A stretch of DNA of 64,000 bases from Sialis fuliginosa (GCA_961205875.1 OY540820.1:3162001-3226000); one strand, 5' to 3'; positions 37,438 through 49,795 are shown, counted from the stretch's first letter. The notes: generated from the sequence alone by a model not told the origin. Numbers and translations are program-made.

Positions 37438-40053
37438 TTAACGTTTAGGTTTTTTAGTGCCCTTTTTAATAGCATCAATTCCAAACGGACAAAGATCTTT
37501 ATTAAGGCATTCACTACATTTTGGTTTAATTGGTTGGCATGTCTGTTGGCCAAAACCAACTAGAAGATGGTTAACTTCGCCCCATAAATCCTTAGGTAAC
37601 CAATTTTCTAAAGCAATTCTTGTAGCTTCTGGATTTTTAGTAGACGGTACCCATCCTAGTCGATTTGAAATTCTGTGGACATGTGTATCAACACCTGTAA
37701 AAATAATGATAACGATCTTATCAAAACAAAAATTGATGCAGTGAGAATTTTTTACTTTCTTATACCATGTATATGAAATATACAATAGTATAATAAAGTA
37801 TTGTGAAACCGATTTTTTTGAAATCCAAATTTTAATGGAATTATCCATTTTGACCTTCCCTGAATCCATTCTGACTAATTTCACTATGATGTGTGTGTCC
37901 GTCTGTCTGTCTGTAAGCGCTGTAACTCAAATACTTAAAAGGATAAAATTTTATATTTAAGATTAATTTTTGTCTGGGAAGAAAACGTCCTATTTTTGAA
38001 AACAATCTTTCAACCGGGTACGGATGTTTACCTACGTCGATTTTTGAATTTTTCAAATTACTTTGAAACAGTAAGAATTAGAGAAAAATGGTCAAGTTAA
38101 TAATTGTAGGTAATGTTATAATCTATAATTTATCTTCTATTCATTTTTTCGAAAAAACAAATTTTTGAAATTTTTTTTTAATTATAATTCAAATGGTTCA
38201 TAACAGAGAAGAAATATCTACCATGAGTGTCATGGGACTTTCTTATATGTATTACAGAGATTTAACAGTGTGCGTGTTTGCCATAGGTACCATGGGACTT
38301 TCTTATACGTAATACTGAGAGTGAACAGTGTGGGTGATTCTAAATAATTATTTAAAAAAAATCTTTCTGACTAAATCATAAATGTTGGAAAAAAATGTAT
38401 GAGGAATAAATTATAGATAATAACATACTAAACATTTTTTTCTTACTTGAAAAATAATTTGAAAATTCTAAAATTGACAAGAGTACACATCCGTTTCCGG
38501 TTAAGTTATTACGTTCAATAAAATTTATTTGATACATGTAGAGAATAATATTATCTATAGTTTATGTCCCATTCATTTTATTTTATCTTTTATTAGTTTG
38601 TCAGAAATGTGTTTTAATAAATTAAGAATCACGTACACTGTTCACTGACAGGATTATGATAAGAAAGTCCCGTGGCAGATATTTTATTATACCCCTACAA
38701 ATTAACATAGACTATAAATGAAACCGATATCATTAAAACACTATCCTTGGGTAGGACAATCTATCCAGGTCCAATCTAAAACAGGGATTTGTTGTAAAAC
38801 GACTAGCAGTTACAACTAGGGCGGGCTTTGACACAAGCTTTCAAAACGAAAAGTAAGTAATTAAACAAATAATTTCAATAAAATATAGTAAAAAATATAT
38901 TATTTAGTTGATTCTTTATGACTATAGTGTGGTTAATCATGTTGACCTTTCTATTTTTAGTTAAAAATGAACCCGCCACAAGTTCCTTTTTGGCCACCTC
39001 GTGCGCTGCGATCGATTTCGTTTCCCCCACCACCTACTTCGCACTCACAATCAGCCAATACATTTGATGCAATATTGGTGCATATATACACATATACATA
39101 TAGTTCTTATATAAGCTACTTAATGACATAACATTAATGGGACTAGTATCTTCAGCTTTTACCTGCTGTAATAATAATATAAATAAATATAACTTACCTA
39201 TGCCCGATACAATATTCCAGGCTGTATTCATGCAGATGTGAGCCATTTTAGGTCCGACTCCAGGTAATTTACATAGATCTTGTACTGTATTTGGAATATC
39301 ACAGTCATACTGATTTTTCAAAATCTCAGAGGTTTTTTTAATGAACTTTACTTTAGTCTATAAAAATAAAATGTAATAAATGAAGATTTACAACAAAATA
39401 CTGATTCCTTACTTTCCAAAATCCAACAGGGTATATCAATTTTCCAAGTGTTTCATCATCTGTATCTATAATTTTATCAACGGTTAGTCCGTGTTGTTTT
39501 AATCGTTGCATTGCTGCAAAAGTTATTTCATCTTTAGTTTGGCTTGATAACATAAGTGAAATAAGTGCTTGGTATCTCATTACCTAAAATACAACAAATA
39601 TAATTTTTAGAACTATCTAGGTAATATTGAAATATTAATTTTATAAAATAACATTATTTGTTGATTGATTCTAGATCTCTTCTGACAACTCTTTGTGATA
39701 AATATTGAAAATTGTTATTATTGACAGTTAAAGGAAGGATAAATATTGATTTTCAAACAAACCTCATCAGGTACATTTTCATCCACACATTTATCGCAAC
39801 CCATAGTATCGACAGGTGCATCAAAGTTTTTTCTCATTTCTCGTAAATTATTTAAAACTGTTTCCCAATTAGGTGGCTGAATTTTATTATCCAAATTTCC
39901 AATATTATTACCCTCTTCAATTTTTGAATTTGATTCTGATCTGGTGTCATTATCTTCTTCTTTTTTACTTTCATTTCTTTTATTAATATTAATTATTTTA
40001 CGTTTAGAGGCTTTAGAGGTTTCAGATTTTTGGGTTTTTAAACGTGTACTCAT
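37438..40053 (-). CDS. NTHL1: Endonuclease III homologue, bifunctional DNA glycosylase/AP lyase
   Basis: Four exons (40053-39763, 39583-39413, 39357-39198, 37694-37438) join to 292 aa, near the human length. The enzyme removes oxidised pyrimidines and nicks the abasic site in base excision repair, in nucleus and mitochondria. Visible features: [45 protein letters not shown], the helix-hairpin-helix [10 protein letters not shown] with catalytic K191, [14 protein letters not shown] with catalytic D210, and a [4Fe-4S] motif C-X6-C-X2-C-X5-C at residues 260, 267, 270 and 276. The first 80 residues are charged and lysine-rich, possibly a nuclear or mitochondrial signal. All introns are GT-AG; intron 3 (1.5 kb) holds repeated segments. 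The start is the only ATG before the basic N-terminus. Confidence 0.96.
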
Positions 40054-40545
40054 TGTGCTTTTAGAACTGAATTTATATTTCAGAACATATCTTACAATTT
40101 CTGATAGTTTACACGAAATTTTCTTTTAATTTACTGCTCCTTAAATATTATGAAATACTTAGGTTATGTTCTCTTAACTAAAACCAAAAAAATGTTTTAT
40201 TGATTAACTTAAATATATAAACAGCCAGACGATATGTTATTGTATAATAATAATAATAAGAAATATTTTTTATAAAGAAATAAAAACCTTTCTATTTATC
40301 AAAATTTCAACGGTGCTCAAATTGTAACGAAAAAGCGTATCAATAGATAAATAAATACTAATCGTATCCTTGGCAACGAACGAACTGTCACGGAACTCGT
40401 ATGACAGAACCATAGAGATAATAAAACATAGAGTACTTATACACGATAGAGTAGGCGAGGCAGCCGGAAAAGCGAACTTTTGATAAAAAAAGAAAGAATG
40501 GATGGTGATCTATTATTCCATCTTTGTTGAACACATGTTTAAAGT
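40054..40545. other. Upstream region of NTHL1
   Basis: Probably contains the NTHL1 promoter. No TATA box or other site can be defended. The repeat-rich half of the window begins just beyond it. Confidence 0.35.
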
Positions 40546-41545
40546 GGTTTGGTGTAAATTTTTCGAAACACAATTTTTCGAATCACAATTCTTCGAATGA
40601 ACAATTTTTTGAATCACAATTTTTCGAATCACAATTCTTCGAATGAACAATTTTTCGAATGAACAATTTTTCGAAAAATTTAAGTTTTATTGTTCAAATT
40701 TTATTTAGTTAATAAAATATTAAGTAAAGTATTATTTGGACATTTTACGATATCCATACTAATATTATAAATGCGAAAGTGTGTTTGTCTGTCTCTCTGT
40801 CTGTCTGTTTGTTACCTTTTCACGGCTAAACCGCTGAACCGATCTTGATGAAATTTGGCAGTGAGATAGCTTGCATCCCGAGGACGGACATAGGCTATTT
40901 CATATCTTAAAAATTCAACCCCTAGGAAATTGCAAGGGGGTGGAAAAATTTTAAATTTGTTTAGTAATTAATATTTTACCCCCCGATACATATGAAGGGT
41001 TGTAATTGGTTTCATTCGATCCAGCGGAAAAAATATCATGGGGATGGGGGTTTCGAAATCCATGCGAGCGAAGACGCGGGTAGCAGCTAGTATTTAATTA
41101 ACAAAAAGCCATGTAATTTATTTAGGTACATACATGCATATGTTAGTAACATACATATGCAGTTTGTGAGAGAACTGACTAATCCAAAATCGCTTAAATT
41201 GAATTTATTAATAAACCAACTTTCAAAAAACATGAAAATGCAACTTAAATATATTTCGTAAAATATCCAAATATTACTTTACTTTATATTTTATTTACTA
41301 AATAAAAGTTTGAACAACAGCGCGTAAAATTGTTTTGCTTTTTCTCTATTCTTTTTCATTTCTACCTTTATCAAATTTTGTGTAAAACTTAATTTAAAAA
41401 ACCCAAAACTTAATTTTTTCGAAAAATTGTTCATTCGAAGAATTGTGATTCGAAAAATTGTGATTCGAAAAATTGTGTTTCGAAAAATTGTTCATTCGAA
41501 GAATTGTGATTCGAAAAATTATATTTCGAAAAATTGTGTTTCGAA
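40546..41545. mobile_element. Element with tandem-unit inverted ends, carrying a Helitron
   Basis: The two ends (about 40546-40690 and 41410-41545) are inverted copies of a run of units of the type ttcgaatcacaatttttcga / ttcgaatgaacaattttt. A Helitron-like element (40753-41090) lies between them. The left end recurs at 60913-61015 beside another Helitron copy. Confidence 0.65.
40753..41090 (+). mobile_element. Non-autonomous Helitron-like element
   Basis: It starts TC (tccatactaatattataaat), contains aaccgctgaaccgatcttga and a gtctgtctgtctgt-like run, and ends gcgagcgaagacgcgggtag then cagCTAG before T. TC...CTAG ends inserted between A and T, with a G/C-rich region just before the 3' end, are Helitron features. 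It closely resembles repeats common in Lepidoptera. Confidence 0.75.
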
Positions 41546-41874
41546 AAACTCGCCGGATACCGATCAAAGTGCATTCTCAAATATTTGCTTTCTAAAGGTG
41601 CGGTTACATCAAGCGCGCCGCGCTGCGCCGAACTGCGCCGAACACGCAAAATGTTATGCTTGTCTGATTTGAACGGTAAACCGCGCACGAACGCACACAA
41701 ACGCGCATGTTCGTGCGCGTACATTTACGATCCGCTCGGAGTCGGTACATCAAAGAAAAATGCACGTTCGTGCGCGTTCAGTTTAAACGGGTTGAAGAAC
41801 TTTTAACTGAAATTTTGAATTGCAGTATTGTAGTTGACAAAATGAGTGACTGGTGTCATTCTAAAGTATACTAA

Positions 41875-44032
41875 TGTCCGGTATCATAAAGGACCTAACA
41901 AATTTGTTAGCTAACAAACGCTTTCAACTGAGATATCAAACTTATATGACAGTTCTTTTGGAGTTTGTTGATGACTTTGACAAGTTTCGCGCACGCGTTG
42001 TAGGAAAAATACAAACGGTATTAAAACAGTGATGATGTTATGAAAATTATTTTGTACGGTCAAAGATGCCAACTGTGTTACAATTAGTTGAAGTGTCACT
42101 GCTCTAAATTCCATAACTACCGTAAAGTGCGCCAACTTTGTGCCACTTTTTGAGGTTTTTTAAGCATATCTTCCTTATTTATTGAGATAATTGGATGGGC
42201 ATTTTACCCAGCATAACTACACATCTCAGGAATATAATCCTGTTACTGAAAAAAATCCAGGTAGCATGGGGAGGAGGGGAGAATTTTTTTCGTGTAGCAG
42301 AAAGTTGTATACATAAGTGCGCCAACTTTGTGCCATTCTCTTTTCTCATCTAAAATGCGTGTTAAACTTGCGCTGGCTCAATGTCGTCACACTCCAGTTA
42401 TTCACGATTCAAAAGAGTATAAAAAAAGTTTTAATTATTTTTCCCAAGTTATTGGTGAAATAAAAAAATTCACTTGAACATCAAAATTTTATTAATCTGT
42501 ATACAGAACTGTAATAACTGTCTTACAACGTATCTAATTAATGAATAATTCAAGAAAGTTGTTTAATTGATATAATTAAACCAAATTATAATATAATATA
42601 GTAATTTGGACAGGCCCGTATTAACGAAAATTTTGAAATGATCTTATCAAAAGTATATAAAGAAAGAAAAGAAAAATTAATGATAGATACGAGTATTTAC
42701 GATTTCGTATAATAAAAAGTAAAAAATATATCAAAATTTAATATTTCATCCCCCGTTACATATAAAGGGTTGTGATTTATATCATTCGATCCGGCGGAAA
42801 AAATACTACAGGAGGGGGGGTTTTAGGGGGGGGAAACAACCCCCTATCTCGCATAGGAACCGAGATATTTACGATTTTGTATAATGAATAAAAATAATAA
42901 AAATATTATAATTTAATATTTCTTCCCTTGTTACATATAAAGAGTTGTGATAAGAATCATTCGATCTGGCGGAAAAAATACTACGGAGAGGGGGTTTTTT
43001 TGGGGAAAACAACCCCTTATCTTGCATAGAAACCGAGATATTTAGAATTTTGTATAATGAATAAAAATCATATTCATTTTCATACAATTTTTACTCGAAA
43101 ATATTAACTATAAATTCTCCCTAATACGTGCCTGCCCTAATTATTTAAGATTAAATTTTAGTTTAATTAGTTAACATCAATATCAAAACTGTCGTTGTTT
43201 AACATATGTACGAGTTTCATTATCATACAATTTTTATTTAAAAAAAAGATTATATTTATTTATAGAAACATACAACGGCCCTGTCCTAATTATTAATGTA
43301 ATATATTTATTAATTATTATATATTCATAGCATCTAATTTACATTGTTTTACGATTCTTTTATTTGCGGAGAATTACAAAAAAAAAGCCCATCAATCCCC
43401 CCCCCCCCCAAAAAAACAGTATACTTTGCTCTTAATGTGTACAAGACTGGTGCCAGTACCTTAGTCCGAGAAAAACAACGAAATCCACGAAAACTATTGA
43501 AATAATACGGATTCAGTGATGAGAACAAATGGCACAAAGTTGTCACACGTTTCTTTCATTTTTTGAAAATCTTAGTACTACAAGTAAATACAACAACTTG
43601 AGAAATCGCCGATTCGGCTATTTCACCTTTAATAGTATAGAAATAGAATCATAAACTTACAATGAATAAAAAAAAAATCCGAAATATGTATTCCAGAGGA
43701 GACTTCCCCGAAAATTTGGAAAACTGGAAAAACAACACTATCACCAAAATATTTTTCGTATTCACAAGATAAGGGTGATAAGGTTGGGAATGTGGAAGTT
43801 CACATCTCGCATGTCAGAACTGTCCTACGTATTTTTTTGGAAGCTTTATCTCAACAACCTATTCCGCTAGAGAGTCCTTTCTGTCCGAAATCAGCAGTGG
43901 CACATAGTTGGGTCACTGGCACAAAGTTGGCGCACTTTACGGTAATCCATAGATACTAGTACAGAATTAATACCCCATTTGAATGTAATTGCTAGCTAAC
44001 AAATTTTGTTAGGTCTTTTATAATACCGGGCA
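41875..44032. mobile_element. Middle nested element with TAA target duplication
   Basis: Ends are tgtccggtatcataaaggac and (complement of the right end) tgcccggtattataaaagac, followed by a shared ctaacaaaatttgttagct. TAA flanks both sides (41872-41874, 44033-44035). A 3-bp TAA duplication fits the PIF/Harbinger group. The interior holds the third element. Confidence 0.7.
42118..43944. mobile_element. Inner nested element
   Basis: The 28-bp terminal inverted repeats begin taccgtaaagtgcgccaact and are identical at the two ends; an extra internal copy of gtgcgccaactttgtgcca lies near 42318. CCATA occurs close to both outer edges, but the exact target duplication is unclear. The interior includes two tandem units of about 190 bp (42670-43080) with cattcgatccggcggaaaaa, shared with the Helitron-associated repeat at 61.3-62 kb. 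Confidence 0.7.
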
Positions 44033-44330
44033 TAAGAAATTAATGTGTACATATCAAGGTATTAATGTATTTGAGAATGTTTAATTAATTAACAGTTGTA
44101 TCGCAATTCATGACGAACTAATCATGGAACCTACAAAAACACTGATGAAGATTAACAAATCCCCTCTATCCCGTAGTTTTGCTCCAACACAATTTATTTG
44201 TTTTGCGCCGCGCCGCGCTTCCCCGAATTGTTTGGCGCAACGCAGAGCGGCGCGGCGCGCTTGATGTAACTGCGCCTTAAGACACTTGCACTTGCCCGCG
44301 CAATGCTTGCGTCACTCCGACACGACCGCA

Positions 44331-45029
44331 TGCGAATTTATATGAGTATGTTATACCCTTTTAATCAGTTTGGGATTTTGATATGTTGTTTGGGTACATA
44401 CAAGGTATAATATATAAAAAATGGTGATTGCCCTCCGAAGACAACAAGGTCTTTTTTGATTTTTTAAATTTTATAAATTTTTTTTTCTGGTTTGCTATGT
44501 ACAGAGGATCATAATAAAATTACCTCTGATGAGCCATAAGTACCTCTATAATATATTTCAAGCACAATCAAATTCGACTGACAGATAATAAAAAAAAATT
44601 TTTTCTTGAAAATCAAAAAAATATTTTACGAAACTATAAATTTTTGGAAGTTAATATTTGGTCAGGTTGAATGTTAACTGGAATGTGACTTCCAAAAAAA
44701 TAATCAGCCAAATCCATGTAAAGGCATGTTTTGCATGCTTACCCGGCTATAGCCTTTGTACATATTTTACTAGAGGGTGTCATTTTACATGTTCAGTAAA
44801 AATTTCAAGTTTTTAGCTTATATAGTTTACTAGCTATTTAACTTTGAGTGAAAAGGACGTACAGACGGACGGACGACAAAATGAGATTAATAGAGTTTCT
44901 TCGAAACCCTAAAAAAGGTCAAATTCCAATGGTTTGGTTAATATGTACATGCGAATTTATACGAATATGTTATACCCATTGAATCAGTTTGGGATTTTGA
45001 TATGTTGTTTGGGTACACACTAGGTATAT
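44331..45029. repeat. 80-bp direct repeats flanking a 540-bp segment
   Basis: The sequences at 44331-44410 and 44951-45029 are direct repeats (both contain cagtttgggattttgatatg and tgttgtttgggtaca). Between them is the repeat described at 44470-44760. This may be a duplicated flank or a short LTR-like arrangement; no coding sequence is present. Confidence 0.5.
44470..44760 (+). repeat. Repeat copy, related to 45838-46115
   Basis: It begins with tacagaggatcataataaaa and ends tgcttacccggctatagcct. The second copy 1.4 kb away begins tacagaggactataataaaa. The end sequence is shared with the element at 24168-24865. Confidence 0.6.
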
Positions 45030-45054
45030 TTTATGAACCAACAACATGGTGTTG

Positions 45055-45830
45055 CTTCCACGTAATATCGAAGATACGAGAAGCTTTGTGATCGTTTTAG
45101 AATGAGACAAAAAAAATGATCTCCGATTTCAAAATTTTAAATTTATCTTTCCGTTTCACGTCAAGACAAACACTTTTCGTTCCGTGTCTGTCTGGCTGTC
45201 CGTCCGTCCCCTGAATCCTTGTCACATGCATAACTCATAAATCACTGAACCGATATTGTTGAAACTTGATCGGATGGTTGGGTCTGGCTTGAGGACGGCC
45301 CCATTTCAAAATCATCAAAATCGTGTCTAAGGGGGAGGGGTGACACCCCAAAATATTTATTTTTTCAAGATATTTCAAAAACGACACATGTTACGTGAAA
45401 ATTTTATAGAATATTTTTTGTAGAGCATTACATTTCTTATAATATGGGTCTACAACGTTTATTTTAAAATATTCCCTTACAAAGATTTATCTTAACTTAT
45501 TTTTTAAATTCGTGTTTTGTTTTTCTAAATTGATATTTGCTGGGATATATAAAAATGTCATTTTGACGTTTTAAATGTCATTTTGGCGTTTTAAATGTCT
45601 TTTTGACGTTTTAAATGTTATTTTGACGTTTTAAATGTCATTTTGACATTTGCATAAATTTAGATTTAGATTGAAATTGTCAAAAAATTAAAAATATATG
45701 AAAAAATATTCAGATGCGTTTTAAGAAAAATTTCGAACTTATATTTTTTAGTAAAAATGTATAAAAATTAAATGGTTAATTTAACACGAGAAAGCACTGT
45801 GCATTTACTTGGCAGATGTTTTTTTATTTT
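45055..45830 (-). repeat. Dispersed repeat R1, copy d (inverted)
   Basis: It runs from tcgaagatacgagaagcttt to tttacttggcagatg on the inverted strand. Its internal tandem block at about 45551-45650 has five units of tgacgttttaaatgtcattt, against about four in copy e and two in copy b. Confidence 0.7.
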
Positions 45831-45837
45831 TTTATTT

Positions 45838-46115
45838 TTTTACTGGTTTACTGTCTACAGAGGACTATAATAAAATTACCTCTGATGAGTCATTAATACC
45901 TCTATAATATACTACATGCGTTATTAAATTCTATTGACGGATTATCAAAAAAATACTTTTTTTAAATTGAAAAAAATTTTTTTTTTGAAATCTATAATTT
46001 TTTTGGAAACTAATATTTGGTCAGGTTGAAAGTTACATAGAATGTGACTTCAAAAAAAAATCATCTAAATCTATGCAAAGGCATGTTTTGCATATGCTTA
46101 CCCTGCTAAGTAGCC
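45838..46115 (+). repeat. Second copy of the repeat at 44470-44760
   Basis: Same order of motifs: aaaattacctctgatgagtc, ttggtcaggttgaaagttac and gcatgttttgcatatgctta. No coding region. Confidence 0.6.
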
Positions 46116-46499
46116 TTTATAAACAATTTTAAAAACTCAATGTTCATTATAACAAGAATTGATATGTGTCAAAGGGGTAAAATGCGTACAAAAAAAACAC
46201 AGATAAATGAAATTTTCATTTTGTAAATTGCATTAACACCTTGTAGTCTCATATATCTATGTGATTCATTATTACCAGGAATTTAAAAAAATGCACGATG
46301 ATAATTTTACTGGTTCCTCGTTTAAATCATCAATTTCGTTTGTCATTATTTAAAATTAAACAAATTCATAAATCGAATAAGTATAACATTTTTGATTTAT
46401 GTAGTTTGATTTAAGAATGTCTGTAGATTTTATAACTTAATAACGGCTATGATTTAAGCGGGCGGAAATATATTACAGTTTCGGTCAGTAATAAAATAA

Positions 46500-47285
46500 A
46501 AACATCTGCCAAGTAAATGCACAGTCCTTCCTCGTGCTAAATTCACCAAAGATAGTTAATTATTGAACAATTGAAATAAAAATCGATAATGTTGAGATAA
46601 ATTGCCTGGAATTGGTTAAGCATTTAATATTTATACAATTTTACGAAAAAATATTTGTTCGAAATTTTTCTCAAGACACACCTGATTATTTTTTCGTATA
46701 TTTTTAATTTTTTGACAAATGTCAAAATGACATTTAAAACGTCAAAATGACATTTAAAACGTCAAAATGACATTTAAAACGTTAAAATGACATTTAATAT
46801 ATCCAAGCAAATATCAATTTAGAAAAACAAAACACGAATTTTTAGAAAAAATTTAGATAAATCTTTGCAAGGGAATATTTTACAACAAACGTTGTAGACC
46901 CATATTAGTTAGGAAATTTAATGCTCTACAAAAAATATTCTATAAAATTTTTACGTTACATGTGTCGTTCTTGAGATATCTTGAAAAAATAAATATTTTG
47001 GGATGTCACCCCTCCCCCTTACACACGATTTTGATAATTTTGAAATGGGACCGTCCTCAAGCCAGACCCAACCATCCAATCAAGTTTCAACAATATCGGT
47101 TCAGTGATTTATGAGTTATGCATGTGACAGGGATTCAGGAGACAGACGGACGGACACACGAACGGACGGAGACACGGACGGACGGACAGACAGACAGACA
47201 CGGAACGAAAAGTGTTTGTCTGGACGTGAAACGGATAGATCAATTTAAAATTTTGAATACGGATAACATTTTTTTTGTCTCAATT
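46500..47285 (+). repeat. Dispersed repeat R1, copy e
   Basis: It starts aacatctgccaagtaaatgc and ends in the gacggacggacagacagaca run and a following R1 segment. The tandem block gtcaaaatgacatttaaaac has four units at about 46727-46796. The 60-codon frame here (47118-47300) reads through the repeat and is not a gene. Confidence 0.75.
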
Positions 47286-47989
47286 TTTTACTCACAATGA
47301 CCCAGGGAATGAGCTCCTAAAATATCTGTATCTCAAACCGGACCACATTTTACATATACAGGATGTCAATTACAGTAGTCGACAAATTCCAAAAAGTTTT
47401 TTGCACATGAAATCGGACCTATATATTATGATAGAGGAGAGTTCAGAGATTTCAGAACCGCTTTCGGATACTCTCCAGCACGTCAGGTTTTTTTAAACTG
47501 AATTTTTGTAAATAAAGTTATTTTGACTATTCAGATGCCTTTCCTTACAGAAACCGTTCCTGAATTGATATTTTTGTTTTCAAAACTGCGTTGAAAAGAA
47601 GAAGGATATAGCTTTCCAACGCGCTATGTAGCAGTCAAATAGATCCATTCGTTCTCGCCCTATGCTTACAACTATGTGTAATTTTATTGAAAAAAATGTG
47701 GTTTTTTCACATTTTGACCATTCATTTGTTTTATGAAAAAATGTTTATTACATAAAAATGTCTATTTTTATTCATGGATCTGATAGAGGAGTCTTCCTAG
47801 AGTATTCCTGTTTAAATATCCCCTTGTGCGATAAATAGAACCCAAGATATGACAATTAACGTGAGGCAACCGATTTTTGGGTTTTTTCATTTCAATGCAT
47901 TTTATTAAGTATTATCAAAAATTTGTTATAATTACATGTGTAATGTTGTTTTGTGAATATTAATATATCATATTCCAATTGTTTTTTCC

Positions 47990-48780
47990 CATTTAAAGCC
48001 TTAATAGTCTGGTGTTGCTGTTAAGTAACGATTTAAAAGTGTTTTTCGGCTCTCTTCTTTTGTGCAATGCACGAGTGTCTCGGAGTAGAGACCAACAATA
48101 CTCTCCAAGCATTTTGAGTACATACAGCTCATTGAAGCGATCTTCCATGTCGCTTATATCTTGGTGCTCATCTGAAAAATCACTCAAATTATATGGGAAA
48201 AAATCAATATGCGATTTGAGAAAATGCACTTTAAACATCAAGTTGGATCCAATTGTGTGGAAATTTTTCAACATTCTTTCCACTCGTTGTTTGTAGTTTG
48301 GGCTTCTAACATTGTTCTTGTTGTTTGGCAGTTAAAAGATTACGAAATTCTTCTGAATGTAAAGCTGTTCTTATTTGGGGACCAACAAAAATTCCCTCTT
48401 CTACTTTGAATCTACTGAAGCGAGGAAACATGCCGTCCAAGAAGTCGATGGCAGCGGTGTTTGTGTTGCCAACTGCTTTGACGAATTGGGTTATCAGCCC
48501 AATTTAATGTGTAATGGTGGTAAAATTATTTTCTCTTTGGGAACAAGTGGTCTGGATTTGACACTGAAAGCACCTGGCGTATACTTCTATAGGGCCATGT
48601 TTCTCTCGTCTAATGCTCGTTACGTGTTTTACTATCGTATAGGCATAAAAATCAGTTATGCTTTGTAAAACCGCTCTGTAGGCCCATTAATAGGGCTATT
48701 ATCTTCAAATTTGTAGGGTCGAGTTTGGAGTAGTTGAATGGATTTTTCAAAAATATTGAGTATTTTTTTGTTTTTCGATG
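47990..48780 (-). pseudogene. Broken open reading frame of a recurrent arthropod repeat-borne protein family
   Basis: Reading down the minus strand and changing frame where needed gives a colinear set of motifs: IIALLMGLQSGFTK, FLCLYDSKTRNEH, ILPPLHIKLG, LITQFVKAVGNTNTAAIDFL, VEEGIFVGPQIRTALHSEEF, KVHFLKSHIDFFPYNLSDFS and DEHQDISDMEDRF then YCWSLLRD. I recognise this motif series from uncharacterised multi-copy proteins in arthropod genomes that appear to be mobile-element-borne, but know no established function. Stops (after KHN and NEH), at least two frame changes and no clear start make this copy dead. The assignment rests on memory of the motif order. Confidence 0.6.
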
Positions 48781-48885
48781 CTGTATGTAGCATTCGAAAT
48801 ATTCATCCACCCCGTTACATAATTGACACCCTGTATATTATACTGTGTAACCATTTGGTCTCTCTGTTACGTAAGTCCATCCATT

Positions 48886-49795
48886 TTAAGGGGGGGGGGG
48901 GGGTAAGGTTTTAAAGGCGAAAAAAAGGCATATTTTCATGATTTTTTTTTGAAGATATGAATAATGTTGGTTTATTTATTTCATATACACGTTATAGTAT
49001 GACATCTAAAGTATCTTTGGAAAAATTTTCAATTAAAAATATCAAAAATAAGTCCATGACAGCAAATCTCTGGAGGCGCCTCGAAAAAAAGTTGTTATGC
49101 GGTGAACACCATAACTCGTTACCGGATCATGTAAAACAAAAAAATCGAAATGTGCTTGAAAGGTGATTTGTTTCCCTAGGTAGTCACAGAGAGTTTTTTT
49201 TTTTTTTTCGATTTAATTATTTTTGGCAGCATTTGAAAGTGAAAAACGTGATTTTTGCTAAAAATTTCGGTGAATTTGTTATTATAAAATGGAAAAAAAT
49301 GGTAAAAAAAAAAAACTCTCCGTGATTACCTGTTGATTTATGTGTAGAAATAGTGTTTAAAATTTCAAAAGAATCGGTCAAGTAGATTTTGAGTTATAAT
49401 GTTCACGAACTTCAAAAATGACATTTGCGAGAAAATCGATTTAAAGTTTATTATACTCGAACATCCAAAATTAAGCATCAATAAAAGGGTATAATTTTTT
49501 ATAATTACACAGAATCATCAATGCCAGCTTCGTACAGTGAAACACTGTCATTCAGGATGTCCAATGCATCTTTTTGCTTTTGCCTAAGTTGGGTTCTACT
49601 CTCTTTACTTGTACGTGCAGTTTGTCCGTATAAAAATCGAGCATGACGGTCGGTCGCTTGAAACGCTGTATCTTCGTTAGTTTTATTCCGATTTACTTGA
49701 AATTTTGACACAATGCTCTCGACATGTTGTACATTCAGAAAAAAATTAAAAAAAAAAATGCATTTTAAAACCTTACCCCCCCTTAACAAACGCGT
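48886..49795. repeat. Segment bounded by G-run inverted repeats
   Basis: Inverted copies of a G-run followed by taaggttttaaa lie at about 48886-48917 and 49756-49795. Between them, poly-A/T tracts and unrecognised short frames are found (for example 49789-49505, minus). It abuts the pseudogene at 47990-48780 and could belong to the same element. Confidence 0.4.

Larger units (their letters stand above)
41592..44281. mobile_element. Outer element of a three-level nest of inverted-repeat elements
   Basis: The terminal inverted repeats are G/C-rich: left ctaaaggtgcggttacatca, right end complement cttaaggcgcagttacatca, both continuing agcgcgccgcgc. Nothing coding is seen. The middle element (41875-44032) is inserted inside. 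Confidence 0.7.

Noticed and set aside
47118-47300. Plus-strand frame rich in Thr, Asp and Arg
   Set aside because: Reads through the gacggacagaca run of repeat R1.
48375-48668. 97-codon plus-strand frame
   Set aside because: It is the antisense of the broken repeat-borne protein, whose motifs are on the minus strand.
49505-49789. 94-codon minus-strand frame with a charged C-terminal half
   Set aside because: No family recognised; it lies in a repeat segment bounded by G-run inverted repeats and could be part of a mobile element, but cannot be supported as a gene.
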